Assembly (NCBI RefSeq): GCF_964033635.1
Contig: NZ_OZ035533.1
Location: forward strand, 4,960,001-5,024,000
Direction: 5' to 3'
DNA: 64,000 nt
Source: Chitinophaga sp. MM2321
GTDB lineage: Bacteria; Bacteroidota; Bacteroidia; Chitinophagales; Chitinophagaceae
Under the pieces are notes generated by a model. That model saw only the letters and a list, made by a program, of their open reading frames with translations. It ran no database searches and was not told the DNA's origin. The stretch's first letter is position 1. Each line of letters begins with the position of its first letter. Of this stretch, positions 1 through 10,700 are shown piece by piece. Position numbers and translations under genes: made by a program.

Positions 1-1478
1 TTCAGGGAGCTGGCGAGCTTCTCTGCTGCTTCGGTGAATTTCTTTTGATCCATGAAACTTTTTCCAAGCAGGTACTGTCCATACTGGCTGCTCCAGTTGA
101 AGTCTGACGGAGCTTTGAGCGGACGCGCCAGGTTACCGGCAGCGGTATCGAATGAATGTATCAGTTTATTCTCACCCAATACTGCCTTCAAGGAGGCTGT
201 GGGTAAGCCTACTTTTACAGAGTCTTTGAACACCTGCATAGGCGCCAGCGTTACCTTCTTGCGGTAAATGGTTTCCCCGTTATCTTTCAACTCCAGGTAG
301 TCATCCATATGTTGTACTGCTGAGAAGTAGATCTTGAGCCAGCCTTTTTCATATTTAAAATTCAATGCCCCGTATTCGTTAGCTTCCTGGGCGCCTGCTG
401 TCTGTAAAATCGGATACCAGTATTCTGTCCATGTATCTGTACCGTAGGGTGTAAACGCAGTATGTTTAAACGGTGAATAAACACTCGCAACGGCATTCTG
501 ATTAAAGTGCCGGCCTGATTGTAATTCCCAATACTGGCCATCTTTGTCGGTGAGCAGCGGCTCCCAGATCATCCCCTGGTCTGACAATCCCCATATCCAC
601 AGTTTTTTTCCTGCTTTCCCGTCACGTGCGCCATATCGTATCATACCGAATTTATAATCATGCCAGTAAGCTCCCCAATAATCTGCATATTTTCCAGCTA
701 CGTGATATGATTTAGGTCCTCCAAAATCATTATTCTCATAAAAGTTTATGTGCTTTTTATTGGTTTTGTTAACCGGCCAGTCTCCTATTAATCCATCGTG
801 CTCTATGTAAGCTGAACCAGGGTATAAGAATTCCACATTGCCTTTGGTTGCCATTCCTGCATTCAGCCAATGATAATAAGGTTGCTCAATGGAGGTGCTG
901 TTATGCCAACCGGTTTTAGTGGTGAAATAGGCTTTGTCTTTGGGCAGGTTGATTTCTGTTCTCCAGGTGGTGCGTGTCAGCAGGTCTAAAGTTCCTATGA
1001 TGCAACCGATACTTCCGTCATCATGTTTCTTAATGGTGTAGTCTATTGCCGTAGCAACGTTTGCCGTATGTCCGATAATCCCGAAATTGGATTCAATGCC
1101 GCCACTGGTATACGGTCCCCGTATTCCAAGATTGCGGAATTTTATCACCTGGTTATTATAAATAAATGGGCGGTTGGTGGATTTTTCTATGGCAGTCCAT
1201 ATTTTCCCACCAACCTCCGGGAGTATAATTACTTTTATGTATTGGTTTTCTATCTCTATCACTTTCCATTCTTTCTGTTCCGGAATGTTAGTGTATCCGT
1301 CGAAGAAAGTATATGGATATATGTTGCCCTGCGGATTGGGAATGGGATTAGGATCGGAGAAAGGGTAAGTGGTAAATACTTTTTTATATTCTTTTACCAT
1401 TACATCCATTTCCTGTCCATAAACCACTGTGGAAAACAAAATGGTAAAACAAAGAGAAATTATGCTGCGCGTCTTCAT
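1..1478 (-). CDS. DUF5107-type secreted protein (C-terminus cut by window edge)
   Basis: Reading from an ATG at 1478, the frame stays open to the window edge, giving about 492 residues without a stop, so the gene is 3'-truncated here. The N-terminus (MKTRSIISLCFTILF...VYGQ) is a signal peptide. The body has the aromatic-rich beta-type pattern of DUF5107 proteins (GGKIWTAIEK, YWLNAGMATKGN, HFNQNAVASVYSPF). The last visible residues (QYLLGKSFMDQKKFTEAAEKL) look like the start of a TPR repeat, as usual in this family. It is the last visible gene of the PUL operon, starting about 12 bp after the stop of the upstream glycoside hydrolase. AAGGA precedes the in-frame ATG at 1484; 1478 leaves better spacing. 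A role in glycan handling is inferred from context. Confidence 0.75.
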   Translation of the reverse strand, partial: MKTRSIISLCFTILFSTVVYGQEMDVMVKEYKKVFTTYPFSDPNPIPNPQGNIYPYTFFDGYTNIPEQKEWKVIEIENQYIKVIILPEVGGKIWTAIEKSTNRPFIYNNQVIKFRNLGIRGPYTSGGIESNFGIIGHTANVATAIDYTIKKHDDGSIGCIIGTLDLLTRTTWRTEINLPKDKAYFTTKTGWHNSTSIEQPYYHWLNAGMATKGNVEFLYPGSAYIEHDGLIGDWPVNKTNKKHINFYENNDFGGPKSYHVAGKYADYWGAYWHDYKFGMIRYGARDGKAGKKLWIWGLSDQGMIWEPLLTDKDGQYWELQSGRHFNQNAVASVYSPFKHTAFTPYGTDTWTEYWYPILQTAGAQEANEYGALNFKYEKGWLKIYFSAVQHMDDYLELKDNGETIYRKKVTLAPMQVFKDSVKVGLPTASLKAVLGENKLIHSFDTAAGNLARPLKAPSDFNWSSQYGQYLLGKSFMDQKKFTEAAEKLASSL

Positions 1479-1490
1479 GATCATTCCTTT

Positions 1491-2738
1491 TTACTTAAAA
1501 ATAGCATCGGCCGAAGGCATTGGCTTGTTGTTGTATATCTGAAAACTTCCCAGGTCCCAGTTATAGACGTAAAGCGCCGACCAATTGTACTTATCTTTTG
1601 TTCTTTCCATACCGGTAATAAAAGCTTTAAATTGCTCCGCCCGTTTCCAATCATTTTCTATACCGTAGGTCTTTGTTTCATACCCAAATTCAGTAATAAA
1701 AACCGGCAGGTTGGTCACCTTTTTTATCCTGGGCATCCACCGGTCAAAATACTGGGTTACATCATTGATCATGGCCGTGGTATCCGCCTTGCCGGCATTG
1801 TCTTCCACAAACGCACAATCATCATAAGGGTACAAGTGCAAACAAACGGCGTCTACATCCTTCAAATAATTTTCGCTACCAGCTGGTTGATCTTTAAAGG
1901 TGCCTTGCATAATATTAAGTGCTACATCCGCATCCATGACCGAGGCGCCCACACTTTTCATCCAGCCCTTATAGTTCAGATTGCCGGCACTCAATCCGCC
2001 AACAATTACTTTTGGCCCATCTTTACCGAATATCCGGGAAGCCAGTTCTTTTGTTTTCTTTGCAGCATAGCCGGCTTTTCTGGCAAAATGTTTCACAGAA
2101 TCGGGCAATGTGTTCCAGGTATAGCTATTGTCGAAGATTTTGCCTTCTCCATTCGGATAGCGCGGAAAATCACCATTAAAATCAATCCAGTTAAGTTCGT
2201 TGCCTAATTCAAGTACATCGATCACACAACCTGCCTCTTGCCAATAGGTCAGGAGGTTAGTCATAAAAGTGTCGAAGCGTACTTCATCCATCTGCGATAC
2301 AGGGTAACCATCCCAGAACATGCGTTCTTCACCGGGTTGTAACCGGTTCACCAACTGCGTTCCGGGAGGATAGATATCGACTATTCCTCCCAGCATAATA
2401 CAAACCAACGGCTTGATACCTATTTTATTAGAATAAAGAATATGATCACGCACGGCTTCTTTATACTGATCTCCCTGCAACGTAAAACGGACATATTCAC
2501 AACCTGCGGATTTGATCGAATTCAACAACCGGGTCTGAGCAGCCGGACCACCTTCCACCCAATACAAATCTGTTCTGTTAATGCCAACATTAAAACTATG
2601 TTTTGACTGCGGACTAACAGAATCTACTGCCTGACTGCCGCCCGGATCTGTACCATCTGTTTTGCAACTGCTTACAGCACTGCTCATCACCAAAAATGTA
2701 GCGAATAAAAGAACTGCTTTCGTGATATTTAGTATCAT
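1491..2738 (-). CDS. Clan-A-type glycoside hydrolase lipoprotein
   Basis: 415 aa with a lipoprotein signal: a hydrophobic N-terminus followed by VSSC, so Cys25 is the likely lipidation site. The remainder reads as a TIM-barrel glycosidase. LELGNELNW places a candidate acid/base Glu at 181, and LPVFITEFGYET places a candidate nucleophile Glu at 350. The N-E and late T-E-F-G pattern is typical of GH clan A (endoglucanase or mannanase-like families). I cannot assign a GH family number. It sits between the GH123-like gene (43 bp upstream) and the DUF5107 gene, so surface or periplasmic glycan cleavage for this PUL is the natural inference. Confidence 0.75.
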   Translation of the reverse strand: MILNITKAVLLFATFLVMSSAVSSCKTDGTDPGGSQAVDSVSPQSKHSFNVGINRTDLYWVEGGPAAQTRLLNSIKSAGCEYVRFTLQGDQYKEAVRDHILYSNKIGIKPLVCIMLGGIVDIYPPGTQLVNRLQPGEERMFWDGYPVSQMDEVRFDTFMTNLLTYWQEAGCVIDVLELGNELNWIDFNGDFPRYPNGEGKIFDNSYTWNTLPDSVKHFARKAGYAAKKTKELASRIFGKDGPKVIVGGLSAGNLNYKGWMKSVGASVMDADVALNIMQGTFKDQPAGSENYLKDVDAVCLHLYPYDDCAFVEDNAGKADTTAMINDVTQYFDRWMPRIKKVTNLPVFITEFGYETKTYGIENDWKRAEQFKAFITGMERTKDKYNWSALYVYNWDLGSFQIYNNKPMPSADAIFK

Positions 2739-2781
2739 GTTTGATCAACGGTTTTAAAAATGAAAGATGTGAAAGGAGAGC

Positions 2782-5700
2782 TTACTCAACAAGCAACAGC
2801 CATCCTTTCTCCGGTTCAACGGTAATAGATTCACCATTTCTGAAAGATCTGCCTGTTTGTATACCTTTCATTTCAGGCGCAGTTATCTTTGCCTTTCCAG
2901 GATCTATTCCCAGCTGTTTAAAATCAATGTTCAGGGTAACGGATGCTGCGCCCGGAGCCCAGCTGGCAATGCTTATGAGGGCTTTTTTATTTTTAGCATA
3001 AGTAGTTGCCAAAACAGCTTTATCAGAAGTTGTTACAGGAGTTTTGTTTTCCCAATAACCAATCATCTTTGCATCAGCTATTCCAAAATCATCCCATAGC
3101 TTCCATACTTCGGTAGGATTACCAGACCATCCTAACCGGGAAGACATCCCATACAACATACCTCTCCAGATGTTACCTCCGCCCTCTAACATGTCTCCCA
3201 TCAAACCAAATGGTATACCTGATGTTTCTACCATCCAGTTGGCCGGCGGCATTTGATCATATTTAAACTCCTCTCCGAACCACAGTTTATTGAGGTATGG
3301 GAAAAGCTCGGTATACTGCAAAGCCGGACCACCGGAAAACCAGCGGTGAGAGTGCAGGTCCATCAGAAAATCGGGTCTGTCCTGCGCTACTACCTTGCGG
3401 ATACGTTTAATCATATCTCTCCCGTAGGATACATCATCCAGGTAAATCCCATCTATCCCTACATTTTTCACCAGCCACTTCAATCCTTCCACATAATAAT
3501 TATACCACCGGGATGGTTGGGCGGTGATGAATACAGAAGCATCAATATCACCATTGGCAAGTGGCTGATACCATATAGTAGCGTAGTTTTCAATATAGTG
3601 CTCTCTTAACCACATATACCCTTTGCTCTCTCCTCCCCGCATAATTTCATCTCCGAGACTTCTTAATGCCCAAATTTCGGTGGCATAATTGGAGATACCC
3701 GTCACTGAATTATAGATCTTTACTTTCAGTCCCTTACTATGCGACTTATCTATCATTTCCTTCATTTCCTTAACGGCGATATAAGGATAGTTTATATAAG
3801 GGTTATACTTGTTAGCGTGATGAACATTTATCACGTTTGCGCCGGCTTTCAGATCTTCTTCCCGTGGAACAGGATCGGGTGTACTCTGAAAATAGCGTGT
3901 GGCAAATTGATTGTGGGTATCCAATGGTTTTACAGGCGTAATGAGCAGTGCGCACTCGAATACAATTTTTTCACCCTTTTGCAACATCCTTTCTCCGCTA
4001 TATGCGGTAGCATTTAGTTGTTTCCCTTCTGTTCTGATCTGGAAACCGCCTTTACCCTGATTATACCAACTGGGAGGCGGGGTTGCTTTAAACTCTCTCA
4101 GCATAGGGCCTGTGTATGCCGCACCCCTTAACTCACAATGCAAACCTGCGTGTGCGCTTCCAAGCCAAAAGGCATCAAATGGCCCATAATTCAGATCGGG
4201 GCCATTATCATACCTGAGCAGCCCTCCAGGGGTTTCTTTTGCCAGAAAAGAGGTGTAAGGTCCGTCCCACTTGGCATCGCGCGAGAGCGGTGTTTCCGTG
4301 CCAACCAGGCCCATACCCATTATATATTTAGAAGCTTCTTTCCGGTAGGGGATGTTCAATCTTACATCCGTCATGTTCACGTCTTCCAACGCTTCAATTT
4401 CAAAGGTGTATTTCATCCAGCCATCCGATTCAATATCTGATCGGGTAGATAATTTTAGCTGTCCCGATGTTTGCCGGTACAGGTTAGAAACAATTCCCTC
4501 TGCCTGATTGATCCGCTCCGCTTTACCATCTCCCTCAAATTTTATCTTTCCTCCGCCGGCAAAAACAGATAGACTAACAGGAGCTGCTAACACCTCTTCT
4601 CCATAAACTTTTATAGAAGACGGCATACCGTTGGCATCGAAAAAGATGCGCTTTCCGGTGAGGTCCACACCGCCTTTCTCCAACATGCTCACAGAACGAT
4701 AAGGCGCTACGTTTTTCTCATCTATTCCTGCGGTTGAATTGAGCCAGCGCAGGCGGGAGTGACGCCATGTTTCTGCGTCCCCCCTATCTGCAAGCAAAGT
4801 GTTATTTACCGTAATCTGTATGGGAAGTTCCTGCTTTTCTGCATTTGCGGTGGTTACTGTGAGTGAACCTGTATATACGCCAGGGGGCACATTTTCAGGT
4901 AAGTCCACACCAATCCATAAAGGCTGCACCATGGTTTGTTTTACGTGCAGGTTTTTTGTAAACGGTTTACCGAAAGCGTCTGTTCCTCCTGTATTAAAAC
5001 AGGTGAGTGCGGAAGCTGGTAACACATATTTATCTCCTTTCAAGGCGCTAAACTGCACCTTTACGGTTGCTACATCTTTCAAAGCCCATAAACCTACCTG
5101 GAAAGTGTAATATTCATTACGGCTGGCTTCTCCCGAAAATTTATCAACAGGAAAGCGGCCCAGCCAACGCGAGGGAATGTTATCGAGCATCCGGATGGGA
5201 AATTTCCTGTCTTCCGGGAACAACATAAAATTTCGTTTAGCCTTCTGCGATAGTTTTTCTTTCTCCTCTACACTGGCAGTTACTTCCATCGGGAAAAAAG
5301 AGTCAAAATCAGTACGGGATTCAACGCCCAGCAAAGTGGCTTTAGCCAGCTTTTGATATTTACCGTTCCCGATCTTGTTTTCATTTACCCATACATCATC
5401 CGGCTTAGCTTCTTTCGGGAGATAGTCACTACTAAAATATCCTTCTCCTTTCGAAGGTTGGTAAGGCAGGTAATAAAAATAATATTTACCTGGCTTTACA
5501 GGACCGAAAACCAACTCACAGCGATCACCGTTTACCTGTACACGGTAAATATTTGCTACCGTGTCTTTGCCATCTTCATGCACAATAATAAATCTCCGTT
5601 CACTGACATCTTTATCATGCCTGCGCCATTCAAAGTTAAGATGTACGGCTGGTGAAGACCGTGACACCTCCACAACAGCGCGATGACTGCCGAGTGGTGC

Positions 5701-5811
5701 TTCCCATGGTATGGGCGGCGTTGAATACTTTAATTTTTCCTGCGCCACTGACGTATAAAATAATATCATCGTCAGACATAATAGCCACGCTTGCTTTGCT
5801 AACATTCCCAT
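2782..5811 (-). CDS. Large secreted glycoside hydrolase-like protein (GH123-N / DUF6067-like)
   Basis: 1009 aa with a cleavable signal peptide (about residues 1-23, ending SVAQ). The N-terminal half looks like beta-sandwich, with VDLPENVPPGVYTGSLTV resembling the Ig-like segment of GH123-type proteins. The C-terminal half looks like a (beta/alpha)8 barrel: GIDGIYLDDVSYGRD carries the acidic pair Asp792/Asp793, followed by a small all-beta C-terminal domain ending GWLLLVE. Length and order resemble the Bacteroidota proteins annotated DUF6067/GH123 N-terminal. The substrate cannot be read from sequence. It follows the second susD by 51 bp and is clearly part of the PUL operon. Confidence 0.65.
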   Translation of the reverse strand: MGMLAKQAWLLCLTMILFYTSVAQEKLKYSTPPIPWEAPLGSHRAVVEVSRSSPAVHLNFEWRRHDKDVSERRFIIVHEDGKDTVANIYRVQVNGDRCELVFGPVKPGKYYFYYLPYQPSKGEGYFSSDYLPKEAKPDDVWVNENKIGNGKYQKLAKATLLGVESRTDFDSFFPMEVTASVEEKEKLSQKAKRNFMLFPEDRKFPIRMLDNIPSRWLGRFPVDKFSGEASRNEYYTFQVGLWALKDVATVKVQFSALKGDKYVLPASALTCFNTGGTDAFGKPFTKNLHVKQTMVQPLWIGVDLPENVPPGVYTGSLTVTTANAEKQELPIQITVNNTLLADRGDAETWRHSRLRWLNSTAGIDEKNVAPYRSVSMLEKGGVDLTGKRIFFDANGMPSSIKVYGEEVLAAPVSLSVFAGGGKIKFEGDGKAERINQAEGIVSNLYRQTSGQLKLSTRSDIESDGWMKYTFEIEALEDVNMTDVRLNIPYRKEASKYIMGMGLVGTETPLSRDAKWDGPYTSFLAKETPGGLLRYDNGPDLNYGPFDAFWLGSAHAGLHCELRGAAYTGPMLREFKATPPPSWYNQGKGGFQIRTEGKQLNATAYSGERMLQKGEKIVFECALLITPVKPLDTHNQFATRYFQSTPDPVPREEDLKAGANVINVHHANKYNPYINYPYIAVKEMKEMIDKSHSKGLKVKIYNSVTGISNYATEIWALRSLGDEIMRGGESKGYMWLREHYIENYATIWYQPLANGDIDASVFITAQPSRWYNYYVEGLKWLVKNVGIDGIYLDDVSYGRDMIKRIRKVVAQDRPDFLMDLHSHRWFSGGPALQYTELFPYLNKLWFGEEFKYDQMPPANWMVETSGIPFGLMGDMLEGGGNIWRGMLYGMSSRLGWSGNPTEVWKLWDDFGIADAKMIGYWENKTPVTTSDKAVLATTYAKNKKALISIASWAPGAASVTLNIDFKQLGIDPGKAKITAPEMKGIQTGRSFRNGESITVEPEKGWLLLVE

Positions 5812-5862
5812 CTTAAATAATTTTGCTGATGTACTGAATTTAAATTCTCTTATGAAAACAGG

Positions 5863-7758
5863 CTACCATCCCGGGTTCTGCCAGTCAGTTCCTGTCAGTT
5901 CCCGCACCCTTGAAATTTCTGCGAAGTCAAGAGGAAGCCTGAGATATTTTTGTTCGAACGTATTTCTTTCTGTAAATACAAACCTGGTGAAGGAAGCACC
6001 ATTTGCCGCGATTCTCATACCACTTACTACTTTGTCGCTGGCAGCAAGATTTCCTCCGGGTGCTTGCCAACGTCTTACATCAAAGAACCGGAATTCTTCA
6101 AATGCAAATTCAATACGCCGTTCATTGCGATACCGCAATTCAAATGCAGCTGTAGAAATATTGCCAGGTAGTGCGGCGATACCAACCCTTTCACGAACCC
6201 TGTTCACCGCTTCCAGTGCGGTGTTTGCCGCGTTAGACGCAGGCACACCCGTTACCGGATTGGTTAAATTAACAACACCGTTTACCCCGTAAGAAGAATT
6301 ATAGGCAGCTTCTGCAAAGTTCATATACAATTCGGCCAACCGGAAAATCCTTATAAATCCATCCTGGTCATTATCCTGGTCAGACCGGTAATTATTTCCT
6401 TTCCGGATGTAGTAGCCTGTTCTGGTATTTCGTTGATTTGTATTTACGCTGGAAATTTCACAGTTGCCGCCGATACGTGTATCAACGGTCGTTACTACTG
6501 TAGCACGGTTCAGAAAAGTGCTGTCATAATAAACAGAGGTCAATAAACGCGGATCCCGCTTTGTATACATAGCAGCGGAAGAGGTTTCACTATAGTTAAA
6601 AGGTGCCGCCAAGGCGGCGGGGTTAAAATTGGGTTTTGTATGATCTCCCCCAATATAAGGTTCTTCCAGTTTCAGGAGTGGAACCGACGTGGCAGTGCCC
6701 TCGTCAAACAATTCATAGGCATCTACCAGTTCCTGTGTAGGACCTGCCCCTGCCGTTGATTGGCCCTTGATGATAGGTAATCCCTGCATACTCCATACAG
6801 AAGCCCTGGCTCTTGATTGGTAGATAGACTCTTTATCCAGACCGCTACTTTGCATCATCGTCAGAAAATAACTGCCGTATGCGTTCTCGGCATTACCATC
6901 TTTTACAGTATATAATTCGTAGCCATTTGCCAGGCATAAATCCAGTGCTTCCTTGGTGATCTGCACCGCCTTATCCCAGGTGTAAGCAGTGGCAGCACCA
7001 TTGTGATCGGCCGCCCATAATGGACTGGCAGCATATAACGCCGCTCTTGATTTAATAGCGCAAGCCATCGCTCTCGTCACTGTCGTTACTTCTGCATCAC
7101 TCGCCGGACGCCACCTGAATCCGCCTACAGCTCCCGCAGTGGGCTCCGGGCTACTCAACGCCGCATCGCAATCAGCAATAATATAATCCACACACTTCGC
7201 GAAAGAGGCGCGCTCTTCTTTACTCAGATCCTGGTCAACCGTATAGCGGCCGGATAAAATGGGTACTCCCCCATACCTGCGGATCAGTTCAAGATAATAA
7301 AATGCCCGCAAGGTGCGAACCTGTGCTATCATGCCCCCCTTCTCCTGCTCAGAAAGAAAGAGGGTTTTCATATTCACGGTATCCTGGATATTCTGTAAAA
7401 AAGTATTACACCGGTAAATCCCCTGCCAAAATCGTTCATACGAGTTTTGGCTGTTGGCCAACAAGTTGTTTGACGGCGACATCCTGCCTTCATACCAGGC
7501 CTGTATCGCACTGTTCCCATGATTTTTGGCATCTTCTGCTTCATCGGAATAAGCGGCCAGGAGTGTTCCCCCCGGATAAAAACCACCCACCGCCGGAAGA
7601 TAATCATAGCAGGAATTTACGTAATCCCTTGTTCGTGCCAGTGACATGAAAATATCTTTCATCTCGATCCTTCCATCATTCGGTGTATCAAGCATCTTCG
7701 TACAGGATGGAGAAAAAAGACAAGAAAGGATCAATAAAAAACCAGGTATCTTTCTCAT
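5863..7758 (-). CDS. SusD/RagB-family glycan-binding lipoprotein (second pair)
   Basis: 631 aa from the ATG at 7758. This start gives a clean lipoprotein signal (MRKIPGFLLILSCLFSPSC, Cys19); a 15-residue upstream extension would bury it. SusD hallmarks are the N-terminal CTKMLDTPNDGRI segment, the TPR-like middle with VRTLRAFYYLELIRRYGGVPIL, the RxxxRxEFAFEEFRFFDVRRW motif, and the terminal TDWQNPGW. SusD proteins cap the SusC barrel at the outer membrane and bind the glycan. It follows its SusC partner by 32 bp. Confidence 0.93.
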   Translation of the reverse strand: MRKIPGFLLILSCLFSPSCTKMLDTPNDGRIEMKDIFMSLARTRDYVNSCYDYLPAVGGFYPGGTLLAAYSDEAEDAKNHGNSAIQAWYEGRMSPSNNLLANSQNSYERFWQGIYRCNTFLQNIQDTVNMKTLFLSEQEKGGMIAQVRTLRAFYYLELIRRYGGVPILSGRYTVDQDLSKEERASFAKCVDYIIADCDAALSSPEPTAGAVGGFRWRPASDAEVTTVTRAMACAIKSRAALYAASPLWAADHNGAATAYTWDKAVQITKEALDLCLANGYELYTVKDGNAENAYGSYFLTMMQSSGLDKESIYQSRARASVWSMQGLPIIKGQSTAGAGPTQELVDAYELFDEGTATSVPLLKLEEPYIGGDHTKPNFNPAALAAPFNYSETSSAAMYTKRDPRLLTSVYYDSTFLNRATVVTTVDTRIGGNCEISSVNTNQRNTRTGYYIRKGNNYRSDQDNDQDGFIRIFRLAELYMNFAEAAYNSSYGVNGVVNLTNPVTGVPASNAANTALEAVNRVRERVGIAALPGNISTAAFELRYRNERRIEFAFEEFRFFDVRRWQAPGGNLAASDKVVSGMRIAANGASFTRFVFTERNTFEQKYLRLPLDFAEISRVRELTGTDWQNPGW

Positions 7759-7790
7759 GCTTAAATATTTTTTAAGTAGATATAATTTGA

Positions 7791-10700
7791 TTAAAACACA
7801 CACCGGATAGCCAGATTGGCTGCCCTGAAAGGCTGAAGCAAAGTCAGATCAGGTGTTTCCGGATCGAAATGCCTGGTCATCTTTAGCGTGGTCCATGTAA
7901 AAAGATTCTGTGCACTTAAAGCGATCCTGATTTTTTGCGCAGCTATTTTTCCAGAAATAGCCTGCGGTAAGGTATAAGCCAATTCCACATTACGTAAACG
8001 AATAAACGAAGTGTTCTGCACAAAAAAATCATTCGGCTGGTGACTGGTAGAAACTTTATCTCCCAGCGCCGGGAAGCTGATAGGGTCTTCGTTTGCATAA
8101 CGCTCGGGAGTCCAGCTTTCTAAATGGGCATCGCTGAATATGCCTTCGTGGTACGTTTCATTTATACCGGTTGCATTGCCGATATTCACGTATTTATTTC
8201 CAATACCCTGGAACATAAAGTTTAGTTCCATCTGTTTAAACTTAACTCCACCTACAAAGCTAAAAATAGCCGAGGGCACCGTACTTCCTTTAATAGGCGC
8301 ATAATCCCGCTCATCTATCTTTCCATCATTGTTCAAATCTTTATATATCAGGTCTCCAAGACGGGGCGTACCAATTCCGCCGGTTTCATACATGGTTTTA
8401 TATTTGGTAAGTGTTGCTGCATCATTGATAAAACCATTGGCTACTCCATCTGCATTTTTGTAATCATAGTCCACCTCATACCCTATTAGCTGGCCAACCG
8501 GGTTCCCGGTATAATAATAGGCCGAAGCAAATTCGGGCTGCGGTTTCCTGATTTCATTCGTGGCTAGTATTTTATTCTTTGCGTAGCTATACTTTACACC
8601 TGCGGATACGGAAAAGTCCCGGTTGAATTGCTTATTGTAATCCACTCCCAGGTCAAAACCTTTATTCGTCATTTTCCCCATATTCAACAACGCAGCATTG
8701 GCGAGCTGATAATTATATACGCCCGCAAATGCAGGAATCCTGTTATCAGTCAGAATCATGTTATCAGTATTATTGGAAAACACGTCTAATGATACGACCA
8801 CCCGGTTGAATAATTCCAGGTCAAAACCATAGTTCTGCATGAAAGTTTTTTCTGCCACCAGGTAGGGATTACCAACACCTAATTCCTGCCCTTGCAGACT
8901 CAGGTTATCCATATAGGCAAGCCTGTTGCCATTAAAGCGATCATTAGCCGTATAACCCGCAGACGCTCTCAGTTTAAGATAAGTCAGCCAGGTATTGTTC
9001 GCTAAAAACATTTCATTTGAAGCCACCCACGCCGCTGCCACCGAAGGGGTGAAGCTGTATCTTCTGTCGCGCGCAAATCCGTCTGACCCTGTATATCCGG
9101 CATTTAACTGAACAATATATTTATTGTCAAAGCCATAACTTATATGTAGTCCATTGCTCTGATGGAGGTAAGGGAACATACTGGCTGCGGATGACGATTG
9201 CCATGTAGGAAGAATTTTGGTAGCATAATTAAAATAAGCGGTGGAAGCAATGGCATGTTTTCCAAAATCACGCTGATAATTTAAATTGATGCGATAGTCC
9301 ATGGTATAACTACCCTGTGAAGGTGCAGGCGCAACGGTAAGTGGCCCGTTTACAGAACTACCATACCGGATAAACTTCAGCTCATCTCTGTTGGGTTGCT
9401 GATATTGTTCGTAAGACTGGGTAGCCACCTGGCCAATGTAGGAATACAATCCATATCCCACATTTCCCGTAATATTCAATCCCTGCGTCAGGCGGTTTAA
9501 ATCGTATTTCAAACCCACCTGAGTATTCACATGTGTTGTCAGGTAATAGGCATACCCCGACTTGTTTAAAAGCGCATAAACAGAACTGCTGCCTTTACTG
9601 TTTGTAAGCACCTGACCGGCGGACAGGTCAAACTTTTCCTTGTCTTGTGGTACCAGCGGGCCATACATGGAAGGAGCAAAATTAAAGAGCGTAGGATATA
9701 AGCTGTTAGGTGAATTAACAGATCCCGGATAGTTCTCTTTAATGATGCTACCGGATATCAGCAGAAATGCGCTGAAATTTTTTGTGAGATTCATATCCAG
9801 GTTACCGCGGAAACCCATCCGCCAATAATTTGCGCCCGGATCATATTTTTCGTTTGAATCATCCGTGACAAAGGGCACACCAATATGCGTGAAGTTGATG
9901 CTGGTAAAATATTTTGCCAGATCATTTCCGCCGGTGGCATTTACACTTATGTTTTGCCTGGCAGACCAATCTTTCCAATACGAATTATAGTAATCGTTAT
10001 TGGGGTATAATTCGTCATCGTGGTCACGGTATTTCTGGATTTCCGCAGCGGTAAACTGCGGTGACAGGCCATCATTTAAGGCGGCGGTATTTTTCAATTC
10101 CGCATAGTCCCATGAGTTAATCCTATATGGCTTTTGCGTCATCTGCTGGAAAGTTTGCTCCACGTTCACACCGAATTTCAATTTGCCGGCGTGGCCACGC
10201 TTAGTGGTGATCACCAGGGCGCCATTGGACCCCTGTAATCCGTAGAGAGACAATGCTGCTGCATCTTTCAACAGGCTTATGCTTTCAATTTCGGATGGAA
10301 GAATATTTTCGAAAGCATTGTTGTCGCTGGGTATTCCATCAACGATCACATAAGGCTCCGTTGTATTCACCGAACTAATACCTCTTACATTCCTGGAAAT
10401 GGTAGGTTGGGTCAGGATACCACTGTACTCTGTAGTGGTAAGCCCTGTCAAATTCCCCGTTAACCTGGAAGTCAGAAATGCGCCCGGTATATGTTCCAGT
10501 TCTTCTCCCGTTATAGTCGAGATAGCACTGGCGCTCTTGTTTTTTACTTCCCGGATGTACCAGTTATGAACAACAGCGTCTTTATGTAAGTAATCTCTTT
10601 TGAGCTGTACTTCTAAAGGCGTATTGTTTTCGATGTTTATCTGCTGCGTTGTATAACCATAACAACTCAGGATAATACTTTTACTTCCGTCTTTTATCGA

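Noticed and set aside
1023..2207. 394-codon plus-strand open frame opposite the PUL genes
   Set aside because: It is antisense to the DUF5107 and glycoside-hydrolase genes, has low-complexity aromatic content and no family match; the minus-strand genes have signal peptides, motifs and operon spacing.
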